Notes: generated by a model from the letters alone, not told the origin. DNA of 64,000 nt from Alkalilimnicola sp. S0819 (GCF_009295635.1 NZ_WHIW01000001.1:161335-225334); one strand, 5' to 3'. Positions 1-9,498 are shown, counted from the stretch's first letter. Program-made: numbers and translations.

Positions 1-1051
<1,051 letters not shown>

Positions 1052-1169
1052 CGGCGTTGCTCCCCATTGCTGCTTGTTTATATGGGGGCATCGACGAGCC
1101 TTGCACGGTCGGTGCCTGGCTCTTCCAGCAGTGGGCGATGGGCGGGCTTGTCGCCGGGGGACGTGGAGT

Positions 1170-1976
1170 TCAGCGCGGCTCGCGGAACGGTTGCGTGAGC
1201 AGACGGTCCAGGCGCAGCTCGCGCGGGTCGCGCAGGTACTCCAGGCCGATGATCATGCCCAGGTGTCCATCCCGGGGCTGCGGGCGGTAGCTGCGGAACA
1301 GCCGGTCCCACCAGGGCAGGTTGAAGCCGAAATTGCTGTCGGTCTCCTCGGGGCGCACCGAGTGGTGGACCCGGTGCATGTCCGGGGTGACCAGCAAAAG
1401 CCGAAGAATCCGGTCCAGCGCCAGCGGCAGGCGTGCGTTGGCGTGGTTGAACATGGAGGTGGCGTTGAGCAGGACTTCGAAGATCAGCACCGCCAGGGCT
1501 GGCGCGCCCAGCGCGGTCACCGCCACCAGCTTGATGCCCATGGAGAGCAGGATCTCGAGGGGGTGGAAGCGCAGCCCGGTGGTGACATCGATCTCCAGGT
1601 CGGCATGATGCATGCGGTGCAGCCGCCACAGCAGCGGGATGCGGTGGAAGGCGCGGTGCTGGAAGTAGATGATCATGTCCAGCGCCAGCACCGAGAGCAG
1701 CACCGCCAGCCAGCCGGGCAGGGCCAGCTGGTTGAACAGGCCCCAGCCGGCGCTTTGGGCCTGCAGGGCCATGCCCACCGCCGCCAGCGGGAAGAACAGC
1801 CGCAGGGCCAGGGTGTCCACCGCCACCAGCGCCAGATTGCTCGGCCAGCGCCGTGCGCGGCCCACTTGCTGCGGCCGGCGCGGGGCGAACACTTCCCACA
1901 GGGCCATGAGGGCGAGCACGCCGGTGAAGAAGCCGAGCCGGATCACGGGTTCGAAGGCGAAGATGGTGTCGCTCAT
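1170..1976 (-). CDS. Sterol desaturase / fatty acid hydroxylase family membrane protein
   Basis: 268 residues with several hydrophobic helices and the histidine clusters of the FA_hydroxylase superfamily: HRAFH (about residue 127), HRMHH (about 140) and a late HRVHH (about 223). These clusters bind a di-iron centre that hydroxylates or desaturates a lipid C-H bond. Bacterial members act on varied lipids, and most have no assigned substrate. It ends about 120 nt from the BCCT gene start and points the same way; an operon is possible but unproven. The start at 1976 gives a sensible amphipathic N-terminus. Confidence 0.85.
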   Translation of the reverse strand: MSDTIFAFEPVIRLGFFTGVLALMALWEVFAPRRPQQVGRARRWPSNLALVAVDTLALRLFFPLAAVGMALQAQSAGWGLFNQLALPGWLAVLLSVLALDMIIYFQHRAFHRIPLLWRLHRMHHADLEIDVTTGLRFHPLEILLSMGIKLVAVTALGAPALAVLIFEVLLNATSMFNHANARLPLALDRILRLLLVTPDMHRVHHSVRPEETDSNFGFNLPWWDRLFRSYRPQPRDGHLGMIIGLEYLRDPRELRLDRLLTQPFREPR

Positions 1977-2032
1977 GAGCTGCGCTTATAGCAGGCCCGC
2001 GGGTGCGGTGGCAACGAGCGATGGGGAGGAGG

Positions 2033-2108
2033 TGGTGGGCCGTGCTGGATTCGAACCAGCGACCAGCGGATTAAAAGTCCGATGCTCTACCAACTGAGCT
2101 AACGGCCC
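2033..2108 (-). tRNA. tRNA-Lys (anticodon UUU)
   Basis: Read on the minus strand, this 76-nt segment folds as a complete cloverleaf. The 7-bp acceptor stem GGGCCGU/ACGGCCC is followed by discriminator A and an encoded CCA. The D-loop has AGCTCAGTTGGTAGAGC, the anticodon loop CTTTTAA carries UUU, and the T-arm has the standard GGTTCGAATCC. It lies just downstream of the tol-pal-cpoB genes on the same strand, a position also seen for tRNA-Lys in some pseudomonads. Confidence 0.97.
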
Positions 2109-2164
2109 CCCGTCGAGGGCGCTAATAGTACCGAAAAGCGTGGCCGTGTAAAACCTGTTTTTGG

Positions 2165-2194
2165 CGCGGCGCCGTCGCATACGACGGCGCCGCG
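2165..2194. other. Perfect 13-bp inverted repeat between cpoB and tRNA-Lys
   Basis: CGCGGCGCCGTCG and its exact reverse complement flank a CATA loop. It lies between the cpoB stop and the tRNA-Lys gene. In the minus direction it is followed by A residues rather than a U-run, so it is not a textbook intrinsic terminator. It may act as a transcription pause or RNA-stabilising or processing hairpin at the end of the tol-pal messenger. Confidence 0.5.
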
Positions 2195-2218
2195 AAGGCG
2201 GCCGCTCGTCAGCGTCCC

Positions 2219-3022
2219 CTAGCGCATACGCTCCAGGCGCTGGCGCCCCAGGGCGGCGGCGGCGGAATCGGGGAACCGGGCGATCAGGCTCTCCAGCTGC
2301 TGGCGTGATTTCGCCTGCTCACCCTGCTCGTAATGGATGTAGGCGATCTTCAGCATCGCGTCCGGGGTCTTGTTGCTGTCCGGGAATTGCGCCGGTACCG
2401 CCTGGAACTGCGGCAGGGCCTTGGCGAATTCGCGCACTACGTACCAGGACTCGCCCAGCCAGTAATAGGCGTTGGGGGTGAGCTGGTGCTCCGGCTGTGC
2501 CTCGATGAAAGCGGCGAAGGCCTCGCCTGCCTCTGCGTGGCGGCCATCCACCAGCAGGCGGTACGCCGCCCGGTAGGCCTGTTCCGGGTCCGAGGCGGCG
2601 GTGTTGCGCAGGCTGGTGTCGAGCGGCGCGGACGCGTCCCGCGCTTCAGTGCCGGTCGCGCTCTCGTCGGCGCTGGCCTCTTCGTCCTGCGGCTGGCCCA
2701 GTCGCAGGGCGGGCTGGTCACTGCCCGGCGCTTGCGCCGGGGTGGCGCTCTCCAGCGTGCGCAAGCGCCCGTCCACGTCGTCGTAGAGGGCGCGCTGCTG
2801 GGCTCGCAGCTCCTCGAGCTCGCGCTCCAACACTTCCTTGTCGCCACGCAGGGTCTGCACTTCCTGGCGCAGGCGTTGCATTTCCTGGGCCATGTCGATC
2901 AGCACCGAGCTGTTCAGGCGTTGCTCCAGGCGGCCTACCCGTTCGTCCAGGCTCTGGGCGGCGAGGGGGGTGCTGGCCGCGCCCAGCAGGGCAGCCAGCG
3001 CGAGCGTCGGGAGATGTTTCAT
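2219..3022 (-). CDS. cpoB: Cell division coordinator CpoB (YbgF), periplasmic TPR protein
   Basis: 267 residues with a signal peptide (cleavage near AAQ, about residue 23) and an N-terminal coiled coil (about 25-80, heptad-like LEQRL...LRQEVQTLR) that forms the trimerisation part. A variable low-complexity linker follows, then C-terminal TPR repeats (about 150-265, e.g. YYWLGESWYVVREFAKALPQF). CpoB works in the periplasm with the Tol system and PBP1B to couple septal peptidoglycan synthesis to outer-membrane constriction. It is the last gene of the tol-pal cluster, 12 nt after pal. The length matches the family. Confidence 0.95.
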   Translation of the reverse strand: MKHLPTLALAALLGAASTPLAAQSLDERVGRLEQRLNSSVLIDMAQEMQRLRQEVQTLRGDKEVLERELEELRAQQRALYDDVDGRLRTLESATPAQAPGSDQPALRLGQPQDEEASADESATGTEARDASAPLDTSLRNTAASDPEQAYRAAYRLLVDGRHAEAGEAFAAFIEAQPEHQLTPNAYYWLGESWYVVREFAKALPQFQAVPAQFPDSNKTPDAMLKIAYIHYEQGEQAKSRQQLESLIARFPDSAAAALGRQRLERMR

Positions 3023-3034
3023 GGGTTCGGCTTC

Positions 3035-3619
3035 TTAGCGTTGGCTGTAGATCAGTTCCACCCGGCGATTCTTCGCCCAGGCGTCTTCAGTCTGCCCGAG
3101 TTCGGCGGGTTTTTCCTCACCGTAGCTGACCACTTCCAGCTGCTCGGCGGCGGCGCCGTGGAGCCGGAGTATCCGTTCCACGGATTTTGCCCGCTGCTCG
3201 CCCAGGGCCAGGTTGTATTCCCGGGAGCCGCGCTCGTCGGTGTGGCCTTCCAGCAGCAGGGAGAGCTCCGGGTGGGCGGCGAGGAATTCGCCGTGGGCGC
3301 GCAGGGCGGCCCGGTCGTCGGCGCTGATGGTGCTGCTGTCGAAACCGAAGTAGACGATCCGATCCGACATGGGGTTGGCCGGGTCGTCCAGTTCGTTGAG
3401 ATCATCGGCGCTCAGTTCGCCATAGCCTCGGGCACCCTGGGCTTCGGCGGCCGTCGTCGCGTCTTCCCCCTCGACGGTGGCGGTGCCCACACGCTCGTTC
3501 TCGATCAGCTCCGGGTTGCGGTCCTCAACCGGGGCGGGCTCCCTGGGGGCGCTGCCCGCACAGGCGGCGAGGAAGACGGCGCTGGCGCCCAGCAGGATCC
3601 AGTTCTGCAACTTGCTCAT
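3035..3619 (-). CDS. pal: Peptidoglycan-associated lipoprotein Pal
   Basis: 194 residues. The signal peptide ends in the lipobox FLAAC (Cys about residue 20), which predicts an outer-membrane lipoprotein. The C-terminal OmpA domain (about 85-190) has the peptidoglycan-binding motif TDERGSREYNLALGEQRA and the closing KNRRVELIY. Pal binds diaminopimelate in peptidoglycan and is handled by TolB and TolA, tethering the outer membrane to the wall at division. It lies between tolB and cpoB in conserved order. The linker after the lipobox is acidic and proline-rich, as is common in Pal. Confidence 0.97.
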   Translation of the reverse strand: MSKLQNWILLGASAVFLAACAGSAPREPAPVEDRNPELIENERVGTATVEGEDATTAAEAQGARGYGELSADDLNELDDPANPMSDRIVYFGFDSSTISADDRAALRAHGEFLAAHPELSLLLEGHTDERGSREYNLALGEQRAKSVERILRLHGAAAEQLEVVSYGEEKPAELGQTEDAWAKNRRVELIYSQR

Positions 3620-3656
3620 GGTCAGGGTACTCCTTGGTAGTCAGTGAATCGGTGGC

Positions 3657-4958
3657 TCAGCGAGCGTCCGGGAGCGGGCCCCAGGCCGGTTCGCGCAGGG
3701 TGTGCGGCGCCAGGCGCAGGGGCTGGTCGGCGCGGCCGTGCACGGACACCGTGGCCAGTTGCCGGCGGCCGTTGATGCTCTGTCCGTAGACAATCAGATC
3801 GCCGTTGCCGGCGAAGCTGGGGGATTCGTCCAGCGGCCCGTCGGTGAGCACGCGCAGTTGGCCGGTTTCCAGATCCTGCACGGCGATGCGAAAGCCGCCT
3901 TTGCCGCCGCGATGGACCATGGTGAGCAGCCGCCCGTCCGGGGAGAGGTCCGGGGCGGCGTTGTAGTCGCCCTCGAAGCTTACCCGTTCGGCCTTGCCGC
4001 CGGCCACCGGCACGCGGTAGATCTGTGGGCGCCCGCCCCGGTCGGAGGTGAACAGGATGTGCTTGCCGTCCGGCGTCCAGGTGGGCTCGGTGTCTATGCC
4101 GTAGTGGCGGGTGAGCGGGCGGGATTGGCCGCTGGCCAGATCCAGCACGAAGATGTCGGCATTGCCGTCCCGCGAGGAGGCGATGGCCAGATGTCGCCCG
4201 TCGGGCGACCAGGCGGGGGCGCCGTTGATGCCGGCGAAGCTCGCCACCTTGCGGCGCTCGCCGGTGGCCACGGTCTGCACGTAGATCTCCGAGCGCCGGC
4301 CCTCGAAGGAGACGTAGGCGATGCGGCCGCGATCCGCCGACCAGGCCGGGGACATCAGCGGCGCGGCCGAGGTGAGGATGGTCTGCGGGCGGTGTCCGTC
4401 GGCGTCGGCGAGCATCAGCTTGTGCAGCCGGGTGTCGTTGGCCTCTTCCACGGCGATGTAGGCGATCTGGGTGCCGAACACGCCGGGGCGGCCAATCAGG
4501 GTGGCGTAGATGTCGTCGCTGATGCGATGGGCCAGGGTGCGCAGCGCCTGGGGCTCCACCCGGTAGCGCTTGCCGCCCAGACGCTCGCCCCGGTAGCTGT
4601 CCAGCAGCTCGTAGGTGAGTTCGTAGCGCCCGCCGTTCAGTTCGCGAAGCCGGCCGATGAGCAGGTTATCGGCCCCGATGGCGCGCCAGTTGGGGAAGGT
4701 GACGTCCTCCAGCCGCTGGGGACGCTCCAGAAAATCGCTGCTGGGCAGGGGCTCGAAGCGCCCGCTGCGCTCCAGATTGCCACGGATGATGGCGGCGAGG
4801 TTTTCCTCGGGCGCTGTGCCCTCCACGCCGAAGGGCACGATGGCAATGGGCAGTGCGCCTTCCGAGCCGCCGGTGATGCGGATCTCCAGGGCCTGGGCGG
4901 AGGCGCTGCACAGGGCGAAGCCCAGCAGCAGGGTGGTGAGGATGCTCAGTCGGCGCAT
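3657..4958 (-). CDS. tolB: Tol-Pal system translocation protein TolB
   Basis: 433 residues: a signal peptide (about 1-23), an N-terminal TolA-contacting domain (about 25-160), then a six-bladed beta-propeller of WD40-like repeats (about 165-430). Typical blade motifs are visible, such as PAWSPDGRHLAIASSRDGNADIF and PTWTPDGKHILFTSDRGG. TolB is periplasmic and switches between Pal and TolA. The start lies only 3 nt from the tolA stop, showing tight operon packing. Length and architecture are standard. Confidence 0.97.
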   Translation of the reverse strand: MRRLSILTTLLLGFALCSASAQALEIRITGGSEGALPIAIVPFGVEGTAPEENLAAIIRGNLERSGRFEPLPSSDFLERPQRLEDVTFPNWRAIGADNLLIGRLRELNGGRYELTYELLDSYRGERLGGKRYRVEPQALRTLAHRISDDIYATLIGRPGVFGTQIAYIAVEEANDTRLHKLMLADADGHRPQTILTSAAPLMSPAWSADRGRIAYVSFEGRRSEIYVQTVATGERRKVASFAGINGAPAWSPDGRHLAIASSRDGNADIFVLDLASGQSRPLTRHYGIDTEPTWTPDGKHILFTSDRGGRPQIYRVPVAGGKAERVSFEGDYNAAPDLSPDGRLLTMVHRGGKGGFRIAVQDLETGQLRVLTDGPLDESPSFAGNGDLIVYGQSINGRRQLATVSVHGRADQPLRLAPHTLREPAWGPLPDAR

Positions 4959-4961
4959 GGT

Positions 4962-5947
4962 TTACTGGCCTTCCGGTTCGAATATCAGGGTGAGCGGTTG
5001 TGCCGCGAGGCGCTTGGCGACCTCCGGGTCGCGGGGCATGGGCAGGGGCGAGGCCTTGTCCACGGCACGCCGGGCGGATTCATCGAAGGCGCGGTTGCCG
5101 CTGGAGCCCGCGACCCGGGCCGATAATACCCGGCCTTGGGGGGAGATGCGGATCTCCATGCGTGCCTTGAGGCCGTCGGGGATACCCGAGGGGCGCAGCC
5201 AGCTGCGGGAAATGGCCTGGTTCCAGGCCCCGCCCAGGCTGCTGGCGGCGCGGGCGACCGCCCGCTGGATGGCCTGCTCGCGTGCTTCGGCTTCGCGGCG
5301 CTCGGCCTCGGCCTGGCGGCGAGCTTCTTCTTCGCGGCGCTGACGCTCGGCTTCGGCCTGGCGCCGCGCCTCTTCCGCCTTGCGCCGGGCCTCCTCTTCC
5401 TGGCGGCGGCGTTCGGCCTCGGCCTGGCGGCGCGCTTCCTCTTCCTGGCGCTGGCGTTCGGCCTCGGCGCGGCGGCGCTCTTCCTCTTCGCGCTGGCGCT
5501 TGAGCACGGCCAGGCGTTGCTCCTCGCGCTGGCGTTCGGCTTTCAACTGGGCCTGCCGTTCGGCTTCCTGCTTGCGACGGGCTTCTTCCTGGCGGCGCTG
5601 TGCCGCCTGTTCGGCTTTGCGGCGCTGCTCGGCTTCCCGACGTTCGCGCTCGGCCTGTTCGCGCTGGCGTTTCAGCTCCGTCAAGCGCTGCTGTTCTCGC
5701 TCCCGCGCGGCGGCCAGTTCCTGCTGGCGGCGCTGCTCGGCGGCGCGGGCATCGGCTTCGGCCTGGCGCTGGCGTTCAATTTCGGCCTGGATCCGGGCCT
5801 CGTCCACGGCCACGGCCTGGATCGGCAGTTCGCGCGGCGTGGCCTCCACGGCCTGGGGCGTGTGGCCGGAGAAACTCAGCACGAACAGCGTGCCCAGACC
5901 CAGATGCACCAGCAGGGCGAGGCCCAGTTCCTTGCTGCCTATGCTTT

Positions 5948-5951
<4 letters not shown>
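4962..5951 (-). CDS. tolA: Cell envelope integrity protein TolA
   Basis: 329 residues: a single N-terminal membrane anchor (about residues 9-28), then a long charged helical stretch (about 40-225) built from repeats of EAERQRQEEEARRQ type. A small C-terminal globular domain (about 230-329) ends in LTLIFEPEGQ. TolA links the TolQR motor in the inner membrane to TolB/Pal across the periplasm. The repetitive middle is encoded by near-repeated DNA (5290-5720), so length variation between strains is likely. It overlaps tolR by 4 nt. Confidence 0.96.
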
Positions 5952-6397
<446 letters not shown>

Positions 6398-6399
6398 GG

Positions 6400-7086
6400 C
6401 TACTGCTCCTTGCCCTGGGTGTGGGCGTGGCGCTGGAGAATGCTGGTGAACTCTTCCATGAAGATTTCGTAGCGGTTGGCGAGCCGCTCGGCCTGGTTGC
6501 TGTAGCGGTTATAGGCGATCACCGCGGGAATGGCGGCGAACAGGCCCAGTGCCGTGGCGATCAGCGCCTCGGCGATGCCCGGGGCGACGGTGGCCAGCGT
6601 CGCCTGTTGCATCTGCCCCAGGGCGCGGAAGGAATTCATGATTCCCCAAACGGTGCCGAACAGGCCGATGTAGGGGCTGGTGGAGCCCACCGTGGCGAGA
6701 AAGGGCAGGTGCTGTTCCAGCTCATCGAGCTCTCGGGACATGGACACCCGCATGGCCCGGTGGGCGGCCTCCACGGCGGGCTCCGCCGGCCCGCCGCCCT
6801 GGCGCATGCGGCTGAACTCGCGAAAGCCCGCGCGGAAGATTCGCTCCAGCCCGCCGGTGTCGGGCTGGGTGCGTTTGACCTTGTCGTAGATCTCGCGCAG
6901 GTTGCCGCCGGCCCAGAAGCGTTCCTCGAACTCATCGGCGCCGGCCAGCGCGTCGCGCAGGGCCTTGCGCTTGCGGAAGATGATGGCCCAGGAGGCGATG
7001 GAACCGGCCAGCAGGGTCAGCATGACCAGCTGTACCACCAGGCTGGCGTCGATGATGAGTTTGTAGATGGACAGGTCCACGGCCAT
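6400..7086 (-). CDS. tolQ: Tol system motor subunit TolQ
   Basis: 228 residues of the MotA/TolQ/ExbB family. It has one N-terminal membrane helix (about 12-35), a cytoplasmic loop, and two later helices. The conserved VGSTSPYIGLFGTVWGIMNSF stretch and the LIATALGLFAAIPAVIAYN helix are both present. With TolR it forms the proton-driven stator complex for outer-membrane constriction. It follows ybgC by 22 nt. Confidence 0.97.
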   Translation of the reverse strand: MAVDLSIYKLIIDASLVVQLVMLTLLAGSIASWAIIFRKRKALRDALAGADEFEERFWAGGNLREIYDKVKRTQPDTGGLERIFRAGFREFSRMRQGGGPAEPAVEAAHRAMRVSMSRELDELEQHLPFLATVGSTSPYIGLFGTVWGIMNSFRALGQMQQATLATVAPGIAEALIATALGLFAAIPAVIAYNRYSNQAERLANRYEIFMEEFTSILQRHAHTQGKEQ

Positions 7087-7108
7087 ATCGTGTGGGTCTC
7101 CGCTTGCT

Positions 7109-7504
7109 TCAGTTCAGGGCGGCCAGCAGGGGGGCCGGCAGGGCGCGGGGGCGCAGGGTTCGTGCATCCAGGCAGGCGATTCTCACCTCGGCGTCCAGCA
7201 GGCGCTCCCCACCCCGGTGGATGCTTTGCGCAAAGCGCAGGCTGGCGCGTTTGGCCTCGGCCAGCCGGGCCTGCACCTGAAGCATGTCGTCGAAGCGCGC
7301 GGGGCGTCGAAACTCGATGCCCATGCCGCGCACGGCGAAGACTATGCCCAGGGTGTCCCGCAACCGGCTTTGCTCGAAGCCCAGGGCGCGCAGCCAGTCG
7401 GTGCGGGCGCGCTCCATGTATTTCAGGTAATTCGCGTGATAGACGATGCCCCCGACATCGGTGTCTTCGTAGTAGACGCGTACGGAGAGCGAAAATTCCC
7501 TCAC
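7109..7504 (-). CDS. ybgC: Tol-Pal associated acyl-CoA thioesterase YbgC (4HBT hot-dog fold)
   Basis: 131 residues from a GTG start at 7504. I chose it because GAGGAA sits about 10 nt upstream and the frame then matches the usual YbgC length; the open frame extends to 7606 but adds an unlikely 34 residues. The hot-dog signature YYEDTDVGGIVYHANYLKYMERAR contains the catalytic Asp. YbgC hydrolyses acyl-CoA or acyl-ACP and is linked to phospholipid metabolism. It is the first gene of the tol-pal cluster. Confidence 0.93.
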   Translation of the reverse strand: MREFSLSVRVYYEDTDVGGIVYHANYLKYMERARTDWLRALGFEQSRLRDTLGIVFAVRGMGIEFRRPARFDDMLQVQARLAEAKRASLRFAQSIHRGGERLLDAEVRIACLDARTLRPRALPAPLLAALN

Positions 7505-7605
7505 TGCGGTGATTTCCTCGGCCGGTCGTTGTCGGGGGGCCAATTTAGCCGCCAGGGCAGGGGATTGAAAGCCTGCTCGCGCACATATCGGTCGATCTGA
7601 AAGCA

Positions 7606-7634
7606 TAAAAAAGGGAGCCCCCGAAGGGGCTCCC
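7606..7634 (-). terminator. Intrinsic terminator of the CsrB-like RNA
   Basis: On the minus strand GGGAGCCCC-UUCG-GGGGCUCCC forms a perfect 9-bp stem with a stable UUCG tetraloop, followed by UUUUUU. It separates the non-coding region from ybgC and shows that something is transcribed leftward into it. Confidence 0.93.
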
Positions 7635-7926
7635 GCGCCGGCATCCCAGCCGACCTGGGGGCAATCCTCGCCCCCTTTAACGGAGTGTGGCAGGCGGGTT
7701 CCCTCCGCCCGTCCCTGGCTCGCGCCCGATGTCCTGCCGACAGCCTCCAGCCGTCCTGTTTTCCCTGGCCCACCTGGGCCTGTGGTCTAGAGCGCAATCC
7801 TGCGCCCGGAGGGGGTCGGTGGCCGCGCTATTCGACGGGATCGCGCAGCGCCACGCGAGCCATGGGGTGCCTTCGCGTGATTGTGTTTGTGACTTGCCGT
7901 GTCATTTGCGAACTCGTGTCGTTTGC
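7606..7926 (-). ncRNA. Candidate CsrB/RsmZ-like CsrA-sequestering small RNA
   Basis: No credible ORF lies between glrR and ybgC. Read on the minus strand, this stretch contains 10 GGA motifs before the terminator. Most sit in loops of short perfect hairpins: 7792-7805 (loop AGGATT), 7739-7755 (loop GGA), 7693-7709 (loop AGGGAAC), 7657-7675 (loop GAGGATT) and 7637-7654 (loop TGGGAT). A hairpin at 7767-7780 has an AGGT loop. It ends with a 9-bp UUCG-capped terminator and six Us. Multiple GGA loops are the hallmark of RNAs that titrate CsrA/RsmA. The 5' end at 7926 is the start predicted by the upstream sigma-54-type promoter; a shorter RNA starting near 7820 is possible, since the first 100 nt lack GGA. 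The RNA class is inferred from structure, not homology. Confidence 0.78.
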
Positions 7927-7933
7927 GAACAAG

Positions 7934-7953
7934 CGAAGCAGGCTTCGTGCCAA
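7934..7953 (-). promoter_or_regulatory. Candidate sigma-54 (-24/-12) promoter for the CsrB-like RNA
   Basis: The minus strand reads TTGGCACG-AAGC-CTGCTT. Compared with the consensus YTGGCACG-N4-TTGCW there is one mismatch (C for the first T of the -12 element). The invariant GG (7951/7950) and GC (7939/7938) have the required 12-nt spacing. The predicted start is near 7926. It points into the GGA-hairpin RNA and lies just downstream of glrR, which encodes a sigma-54 activator. Confidence 0.7.
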
Positions 7954-8018
7954 CTGTTGCAAGTCCTTGATGTGATGGGGTTTGCAGTTTCAGCGGCGGG
8001 CCGGCCCGGGTCGCGGGT

Positions 8019-8036
8019 TGTCGCCTGCGGGTGACG
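8019..8036. promoter_or_regulatory. GlrR-like binding box 1
   Basis: TGTC-N10-GACG, one mismatch from the enterobacterial GlrR box TGTC-N10-GACA, containing the dyad GTCGCC-N4-GGTGAC. It sits about 95-110 bp upstream of the predicted sigma-54 start site, a normal distance for an enhancer site. Box assignment is by analogy with the enterobacterial glmY promoter. Confidence 0.5.
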
Positions 8037-8067
8037 CTTTCCGGTGGCTGGGTGGGAGAGGCATTCA

Positions 8068-8080
8068 AATCAATGGCTTA
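8068..8080. promoter_or_regulatory. Perfect IHF consensus site
   Basis: AATCAATGGCTTA matches WATCAANNNNTTR at every defined position. It lies between the two GlrR-like boxes and upstream of the sigma-54-type promoter, where IHF bending commonly brings a bound activator to the polymerase. A match of this length can occur by chance, so placement is the main support. Confidence 0.5.
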
Positions 8081-8083
8081 CGG

Positions 8084-8101
8084 AGTCGCCAATGGGCGAC
8101 G
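8084..8101. promoter_or_regulatory. GlrR-like binding box 2
   Basis: AGTC-N10-GACG with the dyad GTCGCC-AATG-GGCGAC. It shares the 16-bp pattern GTCGCC-N4-GGYGAC with box 1, starting 65 bp away. Having two copies of the same spaced dyad in the glrR-ncRNA gap makes coincidence less likely. Confidence 0.5.
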
Positions 8102-8142
8102 CCCCCGGGAGGGGCGGCTCCCTCAGGGGGGCGCTGGGCGCT

Positions 8143-9498
8143 TCAAGCCTCGCCGCGCTTGAACAGCCCCGGGTTGATGTCGTGACGGTTGAGCAGCTTG
8201 TAGAACTCGGTGCGGTTGCGCCGGGCGAGCCGCGCGGCCTTGCTGACGTTGCCCTGGGTGATCTGCAGCAGTTTCACCAGATACTCCCGCTCGAACTCCC
8301 GTCGGGCCTCGGCGAAGGCGGGCAGGTCCGGCTCGGCGTCGCGCAGGGCGCGTTGTACCAGGGAGGCGGGCACCACCGGGCCGGTGGAGAGCACGGCCAC
8401 CTGCTCCACCAGGTTGGCGAGTTGGCGAACGTTGCCCGGCCAGGGCGCGGTCACCAGCTGGTCCATGGCCTCGCCCGCGAAGCCATTGAGCTGACGCTCG
8501 TATTTGGCGGCGTACAGCTGCAGGAAGTGGTTGGCCAGCAGCGGGATGTCCTCGCGCCGCTCGGCCAGCGAGGGCAGCTCCAGGGTGACCACGTTGAGCC
8601 GGTAGTACAGGTCTTCGCGGAATTCCCCGGCCGCCATGGCGGCGTCCAGGTCCTGGTGGGTGGCGGAGATGATGCGCACGTCCACCGGGCGCGATTCGGT
8701 GGCGCCCACCGGGCGCACCCGGCGCTCCTGCAGTACCCGAAGCAGCTTGACCTGCAGGGGCTGGGGCATGTCGCCGATCTCGTCGAGAAACAGACTGCCG
8801 CCGTCGGCGGAGACGATCAGCCCGGCATGATCGGCGCTGGCGCCGGTGAAGGCGCCTTTCTTGTGGCCGAACAGTTCGGATTCCAGCAGGTTCTCGGGAA
8901 TGGCGCCGCAGTTCACCGCCACGAAGGGTTTGTCGGCCCGGGGGCTGGCCTTGTGGATGGCCTGGGCCAGCAGTTCCTTGCCGGTGCCGCTATCACCGCG
9001 GATGAAGACGCTGGCGTCCGACGCGGCGACCATGCGCGCCTCGCTCAAGACGGCTTCCATGCGCGGGTTGCGGGTGACGATGTCGGCGCGCCAGCCGTTG
9101 CTCTCGCCTTGCGGGGCGGCGGAGCCTCCGCTGTGGCGCAGGGCGTCCTCCACCTGCTTGAGCAGGCTCTGGGCGTCGAAGGGCTTGGTGAGAAAACCGT
9201 AGACGCCGCGCTTGGTGGCCTCCACCGCATCGGGGATGGAGCCGTGGGCGGTGAGAATGATCACCGGCAGGGTGGGGTAGTGGGCATGGATGTGGTCGAA
9301 CAGCGCCAAACCGTCCATGCCCCCCATGCGCAGGTCGGTGACCACCAGTTGCGGGCGCTCCACCTGCAGCACGCTCAGCGCCTGCTCGCCGCTCTCGGCG
9401 GTGTGGATGCGGTAGCCGGCGGCGCTCAGGCGGATGGAGAGCAGGCGGAGCAGATCGGGGTCGTCGTCCACCAGCAGGATTCGTGATTGCTGTTCCAT
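8143..9498 (-). CDS. glrR: Sigma-54-dependent response regulator GlrR (QseF)
   Basis: 451 residues from the ATG at 9498, which has an AGGA element upstream; the frame is open further but would add a non-conserved arginine-rich leader. Receiver domain: residues 1-125, phosphoacceptor Asp55, acidic DDD at 11-13. AAA+ domain: about 150-380, with Walker A GDSGTGKE, the sigma-54-contacting GAFTGA loop and the SLFLDEIGDMP Walker B. The C-terminal Fis-type helix-turn-helix reads QGNVSKAARLARRNRTEFYKLL. It follows qseG and glrK in the conserved order glrK-qseG-glrR. In enterobacteria GlrR activates the sRNA gene glmY; here the nearest target is the GGA-hairpin RNA downstream. Confidence 0.92.
   Translation of the reverse strand: MEQQSRILLVDDDPDLLRLLSIRLSAAGYRIHTAESGEQALSVLQVERPQLVVTDLRMGGMDGLALFDHIHAHYPTLPVIILTAHGSIPDAVEATKRGVYGFLTKPFDAQSLLKQVEDALRHSGGSAAPQGESNGWRADIVTRNPRMEAVLSEARMVAASDASVFIRGDSGTGKELLAQAIHKASPRADKPFVAVNCGAIPENLLESELFGHKKGAFTGASADHAGLIVSADGGSLFLDEIGDMPQPLQVKLLRVLQERRVRPVGATESRPVDVRIISATHQDLDAAMAAGEFREDLYYRLNVVTLELPSLAERREDIPLLANHFLQLYAAKYERQLNGFAGEAMDQLVTAPWPGNVRQLANLVEQVAVLSTGPVVPASLVQRALRDAEPDLPAFAEARREFEREYLVKLLQITQGNVSKAARLARRNRTEFYKLLNRHDINPGLFKRGEA

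Noticed and set aside
7606-7926. RNase P RNA, 6S RNA or SRP RNA as the identity of the non-coding gene
   Set aside because: None of their conserved blocks (for example the GAGGAAAGTCC core of RNase P) is present. Repeated GGA loops fit the CsrB class better.
7926-8018. GacA-type box TGTAAG-N6-CTTACA upstream of the CsrB-like RNA
   Set aside because: No acceptable match was found. TTGCAAGTCCTTGA (near 7957) has the wrong spacing, so Gac control is not supported.
8044-9486. 480-residue plus-strand frame opposite glrR
   Set aside because: Shadow of glrR, which has a full receiver, AAA+ and helix-turn-helix domain.
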